From Adhaeribacter aerolatus (GTDB taxonomy: Bacteria > Bacteroidota > Bacteroidia > Cytophagales > Hymenobacteraceae), in assembly GCF_007991635.1 (NCBI RefSeq), contig NZ_BJYS01000032.1:37492-101491 (forward strand): 64,000 bases of DNA, written 5' to 3'. This document shows positions 54,021-63,890 of the stretch, one piece after another. The notes beneath the pieces are model-generated. The model was not told the DNA's origin. It saw only the letters and a list, made by a program, of their open reading frames with translations, and made no database searches. Numbering within the stretch: the stretch's first letter is position 1; every line of letters begins with the position of its first letter. The position numbers and the translations under genes are program-made.

Positions 54021-54842
54021 ATGAAAAATAAATTATTACTTCTGTTTACTTTATTTCAGATTTCTATTACTACTTATGGTCAAAACAACTCGCCGTACAA
54101 AACCAACCTGAAAGTAGATTTACCGGTTACCATTGCGGGCATGGGGCTCAGCGGATTAGGCGTATATTTTATCAGTCAGAAAGACCGCATTCCGGATGCC
54201 CAGGCCTTAACGCTTTCCCGGTCTAAAAACGAGGTAAACAGTTTCGACCGCTTTTCGGCGGGCTACTACAGCGAATCGGCTAAAAAAACGAGCGATATTC
54301 CGTTCTATGGTTCTTTTGTAGCGCCGCTGGCCTTGCTCCTCGACAAAGATGTGTACCAGAATGCGCCCCAGGTTTTTCTGCTTTACGCCGAAACCATGTC
54401 GGTTACAGGTACTTTATTTGCTATGACGGCGGGCCTGGTAGATCGGAAAAGACCTTTGGTGTATGGCACGGAAGCGCCTTTAAAGGAGCGCACCAGCAAA
54501 AACGCCCGCAATGCTTTTTTTGCCGGGCACCCGGCGGCTACGGCATCGGCTACATTTTTCCTGGCCAAAGTATTTCATGATTTTAATCCCGATTCGCCGG
54601 CCCGTCCGTTTGTGTGGGGAGTTGCCGCCGCCGTACCGGCCACTGTAGGCTACTTACGCCTGCGGGCCGGTAAACATTTTTTAAGCGATGTAATAACTGG
54701 GTACACTATAGGTACTACGGTGGGAATTCTGGTGCCGCAATTACATAAAAAGGGCGATGCCAACGGTCTTTCTATTACGCCCGTTACCATTCCGGTTTTA
54801 GATGGTGTTACCAACGGGGTAGCTCTGAATTATAAGTTCTGA
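54021..54842 (+). CDS. Exported PAP2-superfamily phosphatase
   Basis: The 273-residue protein starts with a signal peptide ending TYGQ. PAP2 motifs: DRKRPLVYG (motif 1 without the usual upstream Lys), FFAGHPAATAS (motif 2 with AGH instead of SGH), and LRLRAGKHFLSDVITG (motif 3, catalytic His and Asp). It would dephosphorylate lipid pyrophosphates such as undecaprenyl-PP at the outer face of the membrane. The AGH change may lower activity. Single gene. Confidence 0.85.
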   Translation: MKNKLLLLFTLFQISITTYGQNNSPYKTNLKVDLPVTIAGMGLSGLGVYFISQKDRIPDAQALTLSRSKNEVNSFDRFSAGYYSESAKKTSDIPFYGSFVAPLALLLDKDVYQNAPQVFLLYAETMSVTGTLFAMTAGLVDRKRPLVYGTEAPLKERTSKNARNAFFAGHPAATASATFFLAKVFHDFNPDSPARPFVWGVAAAVPATVGYLRLRAGKHFLSDVITGYTIGTTVGILVPQLHKKGDANGLSITPVTIPVLDGVTNGVALNYKF

Positions 54843-54845
54843 TGC

Positions 54846-54890
54846 TGAGTTGTTAGTAATTAGCTGGTAGTGGTTAGTTATCAGGAATTA
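54846..54890. repeat. TAACTA-type simple repeat after the PAP2 gene
   Basis: Reverse-complement copy of the words seen at 19694-19715 and 45755-45790 (TTAGTAATTAGCTGG, TAGTGGTTAGTTATC). Confidence 0.5.
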
Positions 54891-54958
54891 GTTTTGAATA
54901 AGCGGGGATTGTTGTTTAAGTTGGATTTGATTCTGCTTATAAAATAAACACTCACAGC

Positions 54959-55435
54959 TTAATCCTTAAACGATGTGGTGGGCCCGGCTTTTATTTTATA
55001 AAGGCCGGGCCGGGCTATTTCCAGGCAATTAGCGGCATCTTTTACCGGCGTAAAACCAAAACGGGTATACAGGCTGTGGGCATCCCGGGTCATGAGCATA
55101 AACCGCCGCAGGTTTTGTAAATCCGGGTGGGCCAAAATGCATTCTATCAGACATTTCGACAAGCCTTGCCCCCGGTGTTCGGCTAGTACAAAAACATCGG
55201 CCAGATAAGCAAAAGTGGCATAATCGGTAATTACACGGGCAAAACCAACCTGCTTACCCGAAGATGTGTACAAGCCAAAATTTAAAGAGTTGGCAATCGC
55301 CCGCGTTACAACTTGCAGTGGAATATTTTCGGCCCAGTAAGATTCTTTTGCCAAATATTCGTGAATCACCTCCACTTGCAGTTTTGTTGGCTCGGACGAA
55401 ATAATATAATCGCCTTTGGTATATTCTACTGGCAT
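54959..55435 (-). CDS. GNAT-family N-acetyltransferase
   Basis: A 158-residue protein with the GNAT acetyl-CoA motif VFVLAEHRGQGLSKCLIECIL (motif A, Q/R-x-x-G-x-G/A as HRGQGLS, near 105) and the strand FARVITDYATFAYLADVFV. The C-terminal part, RDAHSLYTRFGFTPVKDAAN, is typical of GNATs that modify small molecules or peptides. Substrate unknown. Single gene on the minus strand, 121 bases before the S9 peptidase gene end. Confidence 0.9.
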   Translation of the reverse strand: MPVEYTKGDYIISSEPTKLQVEVIHEYLAKESYWAENIPLQVVTRAIANSLNFGLYTSSGKQVGFARVITDYATFAYLADVFVLAEHRGQGLSKCLIECILAHPDLQNLRRFMLMTRDAHSLYTRFGFTPVKDAANCLEIARPGLYKIKAGPTTSFKD

Positions 55436-55556
55436 TTACTTGACTTTAAATGATTATTAACCCGGCGCGGCGTTGGTTCTCCGCAAAATCTTTATTCTAC
55501 TTGCTTTTGCCAATAAATAGCCGGAAGAAAAAGCAGTTAAGGTCAGATGCGCTTAT

Positions 55557-57950
55557 TTAAGGTTGTGGTTTTAAATTGGTTTCGAAGAGCTTAAAAATAC
55601 GCTTATATTCATCGGCCCAACTGCTGGGTTCCGTAAAGGCATGATCCTCTACGGGGTAAACAGCCAATTCCCAGTTTTCTTTTTTAAGTTCAATCAGCCG
55701 CTGCGATAAGCGCACAATATCCTGGAAATGCACGTTGGTATCTACCATGCCGTGGCACATGAGTAAAGCGCCTTTTAATCCGTCGGCAAAATAAATCGGT
55801 GAGCTCCGCACGTAAGCCAAACTATCGGTAAAAGGTTCGTTTAAAATATTGGAGGTATAGCCGTGGTTGTAATGGGCCCAATCGGTAACCGAACGCAGGG
55901 CCGCACCGGCGGCAAAAACATCGGGTTGGGTAAACATGGCCATTAAAGTTATAAAGCCGCCGTACGAGCCACCGTAAATACCAATGCGTTTTGGGTCTAC
56001 GCCATATTTATCCACTAATAATTTAGCGCCATCTACGTGGTCGGAAAGGTCTTTGCCGCCCATGTGCCGGTAAATGCCGGTACGTATGTCGCGGCCATAG
56101 CCCGAACTACCCCGGTAATCAATATCCAGTACGGTATAACCTTGATCTGCCAGAAAATTATGGAACATGTACTCCCGAAAATATTGGCTCCACCATTTAT
56201 GCGCATTTTGCAGATAGCCGGCACCGTGTACAAAAACAACCGCCGGGCCTCTGCCAGCAGTTTGCGATGGCCGGTACAACCGGGCAAAAATATTAACGCC
56301 ATCGGTAGCTTTAAACGATATTACTTCGGGTTCGCGCCAGTTATAGGCTTTAAAGGCTGCGGTTAAGGAATTGGTTACCTGCCTGGGTTTGGCCCCCGGC
56401 CGGTTATCCTGTATATAAAGTTCCCAAGGCTTGTTGCTGGAGGAATACCGGATAGCCAGGTTTTTTTCGTCCGGCGATAAGGTTACCTCGTGGTGGCCGG
56501 GCAGAGAAGTTAAAGCCACGGCCTCGCCGCCCCCGAGCGGCAACCGGTAAAACTGCACATCGCCGGGATGATTTTTGTTGGCGTTGAAATACCAGTGCTT
56601 TTTATTTTTAGACATTTGCAGGTTCGATACTTCGTAGTTGCCTTGGGTTAAGGCTTTCTTAGCGCCCGTATTAATATTTACGGTATACAAGTGCGAATAA
56701 CCGGCTTCTTCCGATTGAAACCAGATGTGCTCGTTATCGGGCAGCCAGCCAATTTCGCCGGCTCCGTAGCCAATACCGGGGCCGTTTATCCAGGCATCAT
56801 CGTGCTGGCGGTACAATAATTTGCTGGTGCGGGTAGCCGGGTCGAAATGCAGCAGCCAGCGGTCTTTGTTATCTTGGGAGCGCACCACCAGCAACGCATT
56901 TTTACCGTTATCCGACCAAACCGGTCCGTAAGTTATTACAGCTCGCGGATTAGCGGCTTTAGCTTGTTTAGCCGGATAATCTTTTTGGTAGGCCGGTACT
57001 TCGTTAATGCCCGCCAATTCTTTAAAGGAAACCTGAAATATTGTATCCTGCTGGCGATCATAAACAGCCATTTCGTAAACAGGCTGCGGGTTACCTACCT
57101 TGGAACGGGTTGGAATATTTTGGGTAAAGCCCGAACTAGTTACAAAATTAGGTACCTGCGCTATTTGAGTGTTTGCTGTTACGGAGGTGGCAGCCCGGTA
57201 AGTAATGTAGCGTTCATCCGGACTTAGCACCATATTATCAACCGACTTATCACCGAGATAAACTTCAACAGGACGGTTTTTCCCCATTTGCCTGACTTGG
57301 GCTTTTGCGAGCGCTTTATCGGCTTCGCGGAGCTTCACAATATCCAACAGTACGGTTTGCTGTTTGCGAAGCCACTTTTCCTGTTCGTTTTTGGGCGCTT
57401 CTGGGTCAACGGGTTTGGCGCCTTTCCGGAAATCGGTTAGCTGCACCAACTGGCCGGATCCCAGGTGCAGGTAAAACAAATTATCCTTCTGCAGGAAAGC
57501 TATTTTCTTTTGGTCGAAAGTAAAGTCCGGTAAATATTCCCGTTCTACGGTATGGGTGAGTTGCTGTATTTTACCGGACTTAACATCCAGCAAAAATATA
57601 TCGCCGTTTTTTTCATATACTTTTTGGGTGTAGTTGCGGTTGTAAGCACCGTTAGTAGTTGGCAATAACCGGCTTGCCGATGCACTTACTTTCCGGATAT
57701 TTTTGCCGTCGGCATTTACGGTGTATAAAGAATCGCGCCGGTTGTTTTCGGGGTTCCACTGAAAATATATTTGCCGCCCATTTTCCGACCAAGAAATATT
57801 GCTGGGCGAAGTACCGGTAAAAGCGGTGCCCTGCATAATCTGGTCGATGGTTAAGCCTGCATTAGGCTTAACCTGGCTATAAACAGTTTGGGCACCTACA
57901 AAAGCTAAATACGCAAAAACAGCAAGAAATAATCGAATCGAAGAAAGCAT
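55557..57950 (-). CDS. S9-family prolyl oligopeptidase/dipeptidyl peptidase, exported
   Basis: The protein (797 residues from the ATG ending at 57950) has a signal peptide (MLSSIRLFLAVFAYLAFVGAQTVYSQ), an N-terminal beta-propeller and a C-terminal alpha/beta-hydrolase with GGSYGGF (catalytic Ser), DTNVHFQD (Asp) and DHAFTEPSSW (His). It cleaves after Pro or Ala in peptides, in the periplasm. It is downstream of susC/susD on the same strand but separated by a strong terminator. Length is normal for the family (700-850). Confidence 0.93.
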   Translation of the reverse strand: MLSSIRLFLAVFAYLAFVGAQTVYSQVKPNAGLTIDQIMQGTAFTGTSPSNISWSENGRQIYFQWNPENNRRDSLYTVNADGKNIRKVSASASRLLPTTNGAYNRNYTQKVYEKNGDIFLLDVKSGKIQQLTHTVEREYLPDFTFDQKKIAFLQKDNLFYLHLGSGQLVQLTDFRKGAKPVDPEAPKNEQEKWLRKQQTVLLDIVKLREADKALAKAQVRQMGKNRPVEVYLGDKSVDNMVLSPDERYITYRAATSVTANTQIAQVPNFVTSSGFTQNIPTRSKVGNPQPVYEMAVYDRQQDTIFQVSFKELAGINEVPAYQKDYPAKQAKAANPRAVITYGPVWSDNGKNALLVVRSQDNKDRWLLHFDPATRTSKLLYRQHDDAWINGPGIGYGAGEIGWLPDNEHIWFQSEEAGYSHLYTVNINTGAKKALTQGNYEVSNLQMSKNKKHWYFNANKNHPGDVQFYRLPLGGGEAVALTSLPGHHEVTLSPDEKNLAIRYSSSNKPWELYIQDNRPGAKPRQVTNSLTAAFKAYNWREPEVISFKATDGVNIFARLYRPSQTAGRGPAVVFVHGAGYLQNAHKWWSQYFREYMFHNFLADQGYTVLDIDYRGSSGYGRDIRTGIYRHMGGKDLSDHVDGAKLLVDKYGVDPKRIGIYGGSYGGFITLMAMFTQPDVFAAGAALRSVTDWAHYNHGYTSNILNEPFTDSLAYVRSSPIYFADGLKGALLMCHGMVDTNVHFQDIVRLSQRLIELKKENWELAVYPVEDHAFTEPSSWADEYKRIFKLFETNLKPQP

Positions 57951-58024
57951 GTCCGGGATAAATAAATTCAGCACAAGATTTAATAAAATTCTGAAAAAAC
58001 ACAGTAGTAGCGCCGGTATTCTCT

Positions 58025-58066
58025 AAATACAAAAGGGCTGCTCTTGCGAACAGCCCTTTTGTATTA
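58025..58066 (-). terminator. Strong terminator after susD
   Basis: AATACAAAAGGGCTG and CAGCCCTTTTGTATT form a perfect 15-bp stem with a 10-base loop, T-rich at both ends. It separates susD from the S9 peptidase gene. Confidence 0.9.
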
Positions 58067-58134
58067 AATTAATTTGTACTTTCTAATCAGGAGATAAAAG
58101 CCTTACTTAGAAAACATTGATTGGTACTTATTAC

Positions 58135-59697
58135 TTATTGGCTTAACACCGGGTTATTCAGTACCTCTGCTTGTGGAATCGGGAAGGTTAATTCGTCGGC
58201 ATCATACGCAAACGACTTACCGGCCTCGAACAAGTGGTTTGATCCGCGGGTAACGGTTTTCTTCAAACGCTTCATGGCTAAGTAAGCTTTACCTTCGCCC
58301 CATAACTCAATACGGGTCTGGAGATAAATTTCGTTTAACAATGCCTGGCCGCTTAACGCATCTACATAACCAGCATTGGTTACCCTTTTGGCTAACAGTT
58401 GTTTCAGCATGTCTTTGGCAGCGCCATCCTGACCTAGTCTGGCTTTCGCTTCTGCATTTAACAAATACATCTCCTCTAAGCGCATATACACATAGTCGGT
58501 GGTAACATTCCGCTGACCACCAATAACCCGGGCCGGATCGAAGAATTTATTTACCGGCATTAAGTCCAGGTCACCTTCGGCGTAGCCGTCCTCTTCGTAG
58601 AACTTTTCAATTCCCCCATTTTCCGGGTCGAACTGGCCTTTTCTAACATCATCGGCCCGAATAGCATTGTATAATCCTTTGTCGATGGTTTTGGGGTCAC
58701 CGGCCCAGGCATAGCTATAAGTAAATACGTCCATTTGTCCCCACCAAGAAATCAGGTCCAGGTTAATGGCCAGGGTTAAATCAACGCCCCACATCCAGCT
58801 TGAGCTAGCCACATTGTTAAAGCCGGATTGCGGATTTAATACGCGGCCGGTAGCCGGATCCAGCTGAGCTACCACTTCATTTTTCTCTAACAATTTAAAT
58901 CCGCCGGTCGAAATAATCTCATCGGTCAGTTTTACCACCTGATTTAAATCGGCGGTTGTACCCCGTGCCGATAAAGCATAAACCAATAAGCCTTTTGCTA
59001 CTTGCTGGTTAATCTGGTCTTTAGAAGCCCGGTTAAAACCATCTAAATAGGCTACTGCCTGGGTTAAATCGGCTATAATAAAGTCATAAACCTCGGCGGT
59101 AGTGCTTTTTGGCTGGTTCGGCGACTTGGTATCTTTGTAAATTGGCAATATTTTTTCCGTTCCATCGCCGTAACCGGCTGAATAAAACTGGGCCAGATAA
59201 AAGTAGGCGTAAGCCCGGATAGCTTTGGCCTGCCCCATGGTGTAACGGTTTTGCGGCACGGTTTGCTCTTCATCTGTACCACCCAAAGCATCAATTACCG
59301 TATTGGCACCCAGCACCAGCCGGTAGTAGTACCGCCACGGCTGATAAGCCGGGTTAGAGGTAAAATCTTTGGTAGACTGATAGCGCACTACGCCGGTATA
59401 CCAGCCGTAGTTTGTTCCGGCCAGCGCCACATCCGATACCAGCATATCGCTGTAAACGTCGTAGCCTTTCTGCCCGTAATCGTCGTGGTTAGTGGTTCCG
59501 CCGGTGCCGGTTTTGTACATGGTAGCGTACAAACCTGCAATACTGCCATTCAACAAAGAAGGGTCCTTTTCAGCGGCTTTGGCAATCTGCTCCGGCGATA
59601 AACGCTGGGTTGGCTCTTCTTCCAGGAAATCATCTTTACAACTGCTCACCATAAAAGAAAGAGCAACTGCACTTATTATATATAAACTTCTTTTCAT
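58135..59697 (-). CDS. SusD/RagB-family outer-membrane lipoprotein
   Basis: The 520-residue protein has a lipoprotein signal (ISAVALSFMVSSC, lipid Cys at 20), followed by the SusD features: DDFLEEEPTQRLS, a TPR-like helical repeat (MGQAKAIRAYAYFYLAQFYSAGYG), and the closing signature FPIPQAEVLNNPVLSQ. SusD binds oligomers at the surface and passes them to SusC. It sits 10 bases after susC on the same strand, so both are one operon. No glycoside hydrolase is nearby; substrate may be peptide or glycan. Confidence 0.94.
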   Translation of the reverse strand: MKRSLYIISAVALSFMVSSCKDDFLEEEPTQRLSPEQIAKAAEKDPSLLNGSIAGLYATMYKTGTGGTTNHDDYGQKGYDVYSDMLVSDVALAGTNYGWYTGVVRYQSTKDFTSNPAYQPWRYYYRLVLGANTVIDALGGTDEEQTVPQNRYTMGQAKAIRAYAYFYLAQFYSAGYGDGTEKILPIYKDTKSPNQPKSTTAEVYDFIIADLTQAVAYLDGFNRASKDQINQQVAKGLLVYALSARGTTADLNQVVKLTDEIISTGGFKLLEKNEVVAQLDPATGRVLNPQSGFNNVASSSWMWGVDLTLAINLDLISWWGQMDVFTYSYAWAGDPKTIDKGLYNAIRADDVRKGQFDPENGGIEKFYEEDGYAEGDLDLMPVNKFFDPARVIGGQRNVTTDYVYMRLEEMYLLNAEAKARLGQDGAAKDMLKQLLAKRVTNAGYVDALSGQALLNEIYLQTRIELWGEGKAYLAMKRLKKTVTRGSNHLFEAGKSFAYDADELTFPIPQAEVLNNPVLSQ

Positions 59698-59707
59698 TTC
59701 TGTTTAA

Positions 59708-62700
59708 TTAAAATTTCACTCTTAAACCACCGGTGAGGGTAGATAAAGGATTATATTGGTATCTGCTTTGGCTATTATCCCGGTTAGAGCTACCTGCCTC
59801 CGAAATAGCCGGATTAAAGCCTTTACGGGCGGTGTTAATCCATAAGTTATCGCCGGATACCCAAACGGTAAGGCCACCCAAGCCCACTTTGCTGGTTATG
59901 TTTTCCGGTACGGTATAGCTCAGCCGAACATTGTTCAGACCCAGGTAATTGGCTTTGGTCAGGAAGCGGGTAGAAGCACCGGCAGCATTTACATCGGCGT
60001 TATTAGAAAGCCGCGGAACAATGCCATCGCCTGGGCTGTCAGCGCTCTGCCATCTGTTTAAAATATCGGTATGCCAGTTGTTGCTGCCAATTAAACCATT
60101 GCCCATTAAAGAAGCATAGCGGTAATCGTAAGCGTAACCACCCACACTGTAGATAAACTGCGCGCTTAAATCAAAACCTTTATAACCGCCAGCCAGGTTA
60201 AAAGCACCTCTTACTTTAGGAATAGCCGATTTGCCAACATATTTCTGCGTAGCACTGGTATAGGTTTTGGTAGTAGTGGTTTTCAATTCACTTTCCCGTA
60301 CATCCGGATTGCTGGCTAAATAATTGCTCAGGTCCGTTATTCCTTCGCCGGCATCTAACGCATCATTGCCATTAGCATCGTTGTATACCACATTCCAGGT
60401 AGCCCGGCCATCCTTCAGGTCTACACCGGCATACTCTCTCATATAAAAATCAAAGATAGAGTGGCCTACTGACCAGCCGAAAGGTGCCTGAACGTCTATT
60501 GGTTTCTGCTTACCCGTAACCGGGTCTAAAGGCATTTCGGTGATTTCATTGTTAAACATTTCGCCGTTTACATTCAGGTCCAAACGGTAATCTTCGGTTT
60601 TCAGCACGTGGCCGGTTAAGTCAAACTCCAGACCCCGGTTTCTTAGCTTGCCGTCGTTTACCAGCAGCAAGGCATACCCTAACGAAGGGCCAACTCTTCT
60701 TTCGAATATTAAATTGTCGGTATTTTTGATATAATAATCTATCGAACCATCAATATATTCGCCTAAGCCAAATTCAATACCGGTCTGGAACATCTTAGAA
60801 GTTTCCCAGGTTAAATCCGGGTTACCTTTAGAGTAGAAGGCAAAAGCCGGTGCATCGTTCAAGTTATCTACATCAAACAAATCGTACCCCGGATAGAAAC
60901 CGACACCGGCCTGGTCGCCGATTAAGCCGTAACTGGCCTTTAACTTTAAGTTGTTCAGTAGCGGCAGGCTGCTCATGAAGTCTTCGCTGGAAATTAACCA
61001 GGCAGCCCCCACCGAACCGAAAGTACCCCATTTGTCTTCGCGGAACCGGGAAGAACCATCTCTCCTAATAGTACCAGACAGGAAGTATTTTTTAGAAAAG
61101 TCGTAGTTAACCTGCGCAAAATAACTTTCTAAGGAATACCGGTTGGTGTAAGAGTTAGAAGGGTTAAATACCACGGCATTGCTTAAATCCAACAAATCCG
61201 GATCTACCAGGTTATAACCCGAGGCTATTAAGAGGCTACGGCCCCAGTTACTGGCTTCGTGTGCGGCCAACGCCTCAATACCGTGCTGCCCGAAGGACTT
61301 GTTGTATCTTAACAGATTCAATAAGTTGAAAGTGGTTAACTCTTCTCTTTCGGTATAAATGCTACCATTCTGCGAAGCAGAACCACCGTAATATTTATTG
61401 CCTCTGTTTACGTATTTGTCGTTGTAATACTGAACGCCTAATCTGTTCTCGAAAGTTAAACCATCCAGAATATTAAAGTTTAAATTGGCACTACCGTTCA
61501 GTTCGTTCCGGTTGTTGCGGTTAACATCGTACGTAGCATCCGAAATAGCATTGGTTAAGCCACCAAAACCCCGCGAAGTAGCATTAGAGCCCCCGCCGTA
61601 ATCAAATCGGTTACCACCAAAAATCGGGTCAGTCAATAATTTACCTTCGGCATCGCGCATAAACAAAGGATAAATCGGCGGCATATTATCGGCAAACCAG
61701 AAAATACTACCGGAGTCTTCGCTCTGGCCGTTGTTATTGCTTTCGGTTCTGGCATAACCAAAGTTTACCCCTCCGGTTAACCATTTTTTAATTTCCTGGG
61801 TAACATTTAAACGGGCTGATAAGCGCTGAAAATCAGAATTAATAATATAACCCTGATCGTCTAAATAACCGAAAGAAGAATAATAATTGGTTTTACCATT
61901 CGAGCCGCCAAACTTCAGGTTAACCTCATTCCGGGCAGCATTCTGGAACGCGTAATCTTCCCAGTTTTCCGGGTCGTATTTACGAGTAACATCTGGTCTC
62001 ACTGTGCGGGTAGCCGGATCTATTAACTGGGCGGCGGTGGCATTCCATAAGTTATAGTTAGTACGGATACCAGCCGTAGAAAATAACCGGGTATTGGCAT
62101 AGTTAGTCGGATTGGCATTGTTCAGCGCAACCCCCTGGTTATACAAAGCTTCCCAGCCTAAGCCTATATATTGCTCCGGCGACTTAATGGTGCTGTACCG
62201 CGGCAATAAAGCCATGTTGGTACCAGTGCTGGCATCGGCTTCGATATAAGAAGTTTTACCCCGGCCGCTTTTGGTAGTTATTACCACTACCCCGTTGGCC
62301 CCTCTCGAACCGTAAATAGCCGTTGCAGCCGCATCTTTCAGCACCGTAGCCGACTCAATATCAGCCGGATTGATGGAATTTAAGTTTCCTGAAAATGGCA
62401 CTCCATCTACCACATATAAAGGATCGCGGTTACCATTTACCGAACCTAAACCCCGGATACGGATTGTTCCGGTGGAACCAGGCTGGCCGCTGGTATTAAT
62501 TACCCGCACCCCGGCTACTTCGCCGGCTAAGGCCTGCGTAACGTTAGAAACATTCTTTTTTTCTAAGTTTGCGCTGCTAACCACCTTGGCCGAACCGGTA
62601 AATGATTGCTGGGTTTGGGTAGAATAACCCGTAATAACCACCTCGCTTAACTGAGCGGCATCCACGTTTAAGGTAACATTTATGGTTGTAGCGCTACCAA

Positions 62701-62953
62701 TGGTTCGCTCCACAGTAGTATAGCCAATAAAGCTAAAGGATAAAACGCCGGAAGCTGGGGCATTGATAGAATAATTACCTTCCACATCGGTACTGGTACC
62801 CGTTGAAGTACCTTTTACCAAAACAGTTACACCAGGCAGGCCCTGGTTAGTGGCACCATCCGTTACTTTACCGGATATGGCCTGCGACTGTGCATTTACT
62901 TCGCTTATTAAGAAAAGCAGAAGCATACACTTCATTAATAAAAATTTTGCCAT
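59708..62953 (-). CDS. SusC/RagA-family TonB-linked outer-membrane porin
   Basis: The 1081-residue protein has a signal peptide (CMLLLFLISEVNAQ), a carboxypeptidase-regulatory-like domain at about 25-110 (ISGKVTDGATNQGLPGVTVLVKGTSTGT), a plug with VITGYSTQTQQ and the SusC hallmark DPLYVVDGVPFSG ... LKDAAATAIYGSRGANGVVVITTKSG, and a long beta-barrel ending GGLRVKF. It imports large ligands with SusD, energised by TonB. The length is typical. Upstream is about 1 kb without large genes, where its promoter must lie. Confidence 0.95.
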   Translation of the reverse strand: MAKFLLMKCMLLLFLISEVNAQSQAISGKVTDGATNQGLPGVTVLVKGTSTGTSTDVEGNYSINAPASGVLSFSFIGYTTVERTIGSATTINVTLNVDAAQLSEVVITGYSTQTQQSFTGSAKVVSSANLEKKNVSNVTQALAGEVAGVRVINTSGQPGSTGTIRIRGLGSVNGNRDPLYVVDGVPFSGNLNSINPADIESATVLKDAAATAIYGSRGANGVVVITTKSGRGKTSYIEADASTGTNMALLPRYSTIKSPEQYIGLGWEALYNQGVALNNANPTNYANTRLFSTAGIRTNYNLWNATAAQLIDPATRTVRPDVTRKYDPENWEDYAFQNAARNEVNLKFGGSNGKTNYYSSFGYLDDQGYIINSDFQRLSARLNVTQEIKKWLTGGVNFGYARTESNNNGQSEDSGSIFWFADNMPPIYPLFMRDAEGKLLTDPIFGGNRFDYGGGSNATSRGFGGLTNAISDATYDVNRNNRNELNGSANLNFNILDGLTFENRLGVQYYNDKYVNRGNKYYGGSASQNGSIYTEREELTTFNLLNLLRYNKSFGQHGIEALAAHEASNWGRSLLIASGYNLVDPDLLDLSNAVVFNPSNSYTNRYSLESYFAQVNYDFSKKYFLSGTIRRDGSSRFREDKWGTFGSVGAAWLISSEDFMSSLPLLNNLKLKASYGLIGDQAGVGFYPGYDLFDVDNLNDAPAFAFYSKGNPDLTWETSKMFQTGIEFGLGEYIDGSIDYYIKNTDNLIFERRVGPSLGYALLLVNDGKLRNRGLEFDLTGHVLKTEDYRLDLNVNGEMFNNEITEMPLDPVTGKQKPIDVQAPFGWSVGHSIFDFYMREYAGVDLKDGRATWNVVYNDANGNDALDAGEGITDLSNYLASNPDVRESELKTTTTKTYTSATQKYVGKSAIPKVRGAFNLAGGYKGFDLSAQFIYSVGGYAYDYRYASLMGNGLIGSNNWHTDILNRWQSADSPGDGIVPRLSNNADVNAAGASTRFLTKANYLGLNNVRLSYTVPENITSKVGLGGLTVWVSGDNLWINTARKGFNPAISEAGSSNRDNSQSRYQYNPLSTLTGGLRVKF

Positions 62954-63758
62954 AAGATTTGTTTGTTGTTTGTATGGGTTGTTAAAATTAAATAGACAAG
63001 AAGGCTGATTTAAAAACTAACCTTTTGCTTATTCAGAGAGATAATTAGGGAAAATCAGATTAGTATTATTCTGAAAATCGCGTAGTAATGAGCTAATTAA
63101 CAATAAAGTGCAAAGATTGTTTTTATCAGGCTAGGTAAAAAACAACCTCATCAGCTTTAGTTGAACAGCCAGGTGTTGGAGCATTTTTTGGTTTTAAAGC
63201 AGGCTAAACCCTTGGGTATATAACTTTTTTGGAGACAAGCGCTGTTAGAGACGGGGAAAATCAGTTTTTACTTTTAAAATCATAATTTGTACTTAAGTTT
63301 ATTGGATAGTTAATACATAATATCAAATTTAAAACTATATTGGATATAAAAAAAACGGCCCCAATTATCTATTAGTTTAGTATAAGTCTTCTGATTAAAC
63401 AATATCTAATGTAAGTGCTCATATTATAAAATATTTTGAATTAACAATCGCCTAACAGCCGTTCGTCAGGATTATATTCAATTGTTCTTATACTTTTAAA
63501 ATTTTTTAATTTTTTATCGGTTTCTAAAATATGTATAAGCTTCTTTGGTTTGGCACATACTTTAACCACATAAGCTACTTACTGCTATTTTAACAAACAT
63601 TAGAGCTAAATATTAAATATTAAGCAACAAATTGGGCAAGTAACTACATAACCAAAAGCCAATAATAACTTTTAAATATCTCGCCTTTCGCTCCCTTCCC
63701 ATTCGGTTTTTTTATAATTTTTAAATTACCTGCTCCGTTAAATTTTATCCACTTAGAA
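62954..63758. other. AT-rich region upstream of susC
   Basis: About 800 bases with no gene of useful length and no strong hairpin. A CAAATTTA box (TAAATTTG on the minus strand) occurs near 63330, but with no matching TTG at a proper distance, so it is not called as a promoter. The leader for susC would be long if transcription starts far upstream. Confidence 0.45.
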
Positions 63759-63890
63759 ATGCAAACCGTAGTTCAGTGGAAAAATTCGGATGACAACCAG
63801 GAACATGATGGCAGTATTTTGCCAAGACCAGCTAACAGATTTTACGTACCCATCTTTCGCAAGAAAGACACAGACCGTACCACCAAATAA
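63759..63890 (+). CDS. Possible 43-residue small protein
   Basis: A short open frame from ATG at 63759 to TAA at 63888-63890 with gene-like codons, encoding MQTVVQWKNSDDNQEHDG, a PRPANRFYVPIF segment and the tail RKKDTDRTTK. It has no signal peptide and no known family. It lies alone in the AT-rich region upstream of susC. The GC rise relative to its surroundings supports it, but length and lack of homology leave doubt. Confidence 0.35.
   Translation: MQTVVQWKNSDDNQEHDGSILPRPANRFYVPIFRKKDTDRTTK

Noticed and set aside
58135..62953. A polysaccharide-utilisation locus
   Set aside because: SusC and SusD are present, but no carbohydrate-active enzyme or sensor gene is in the window.
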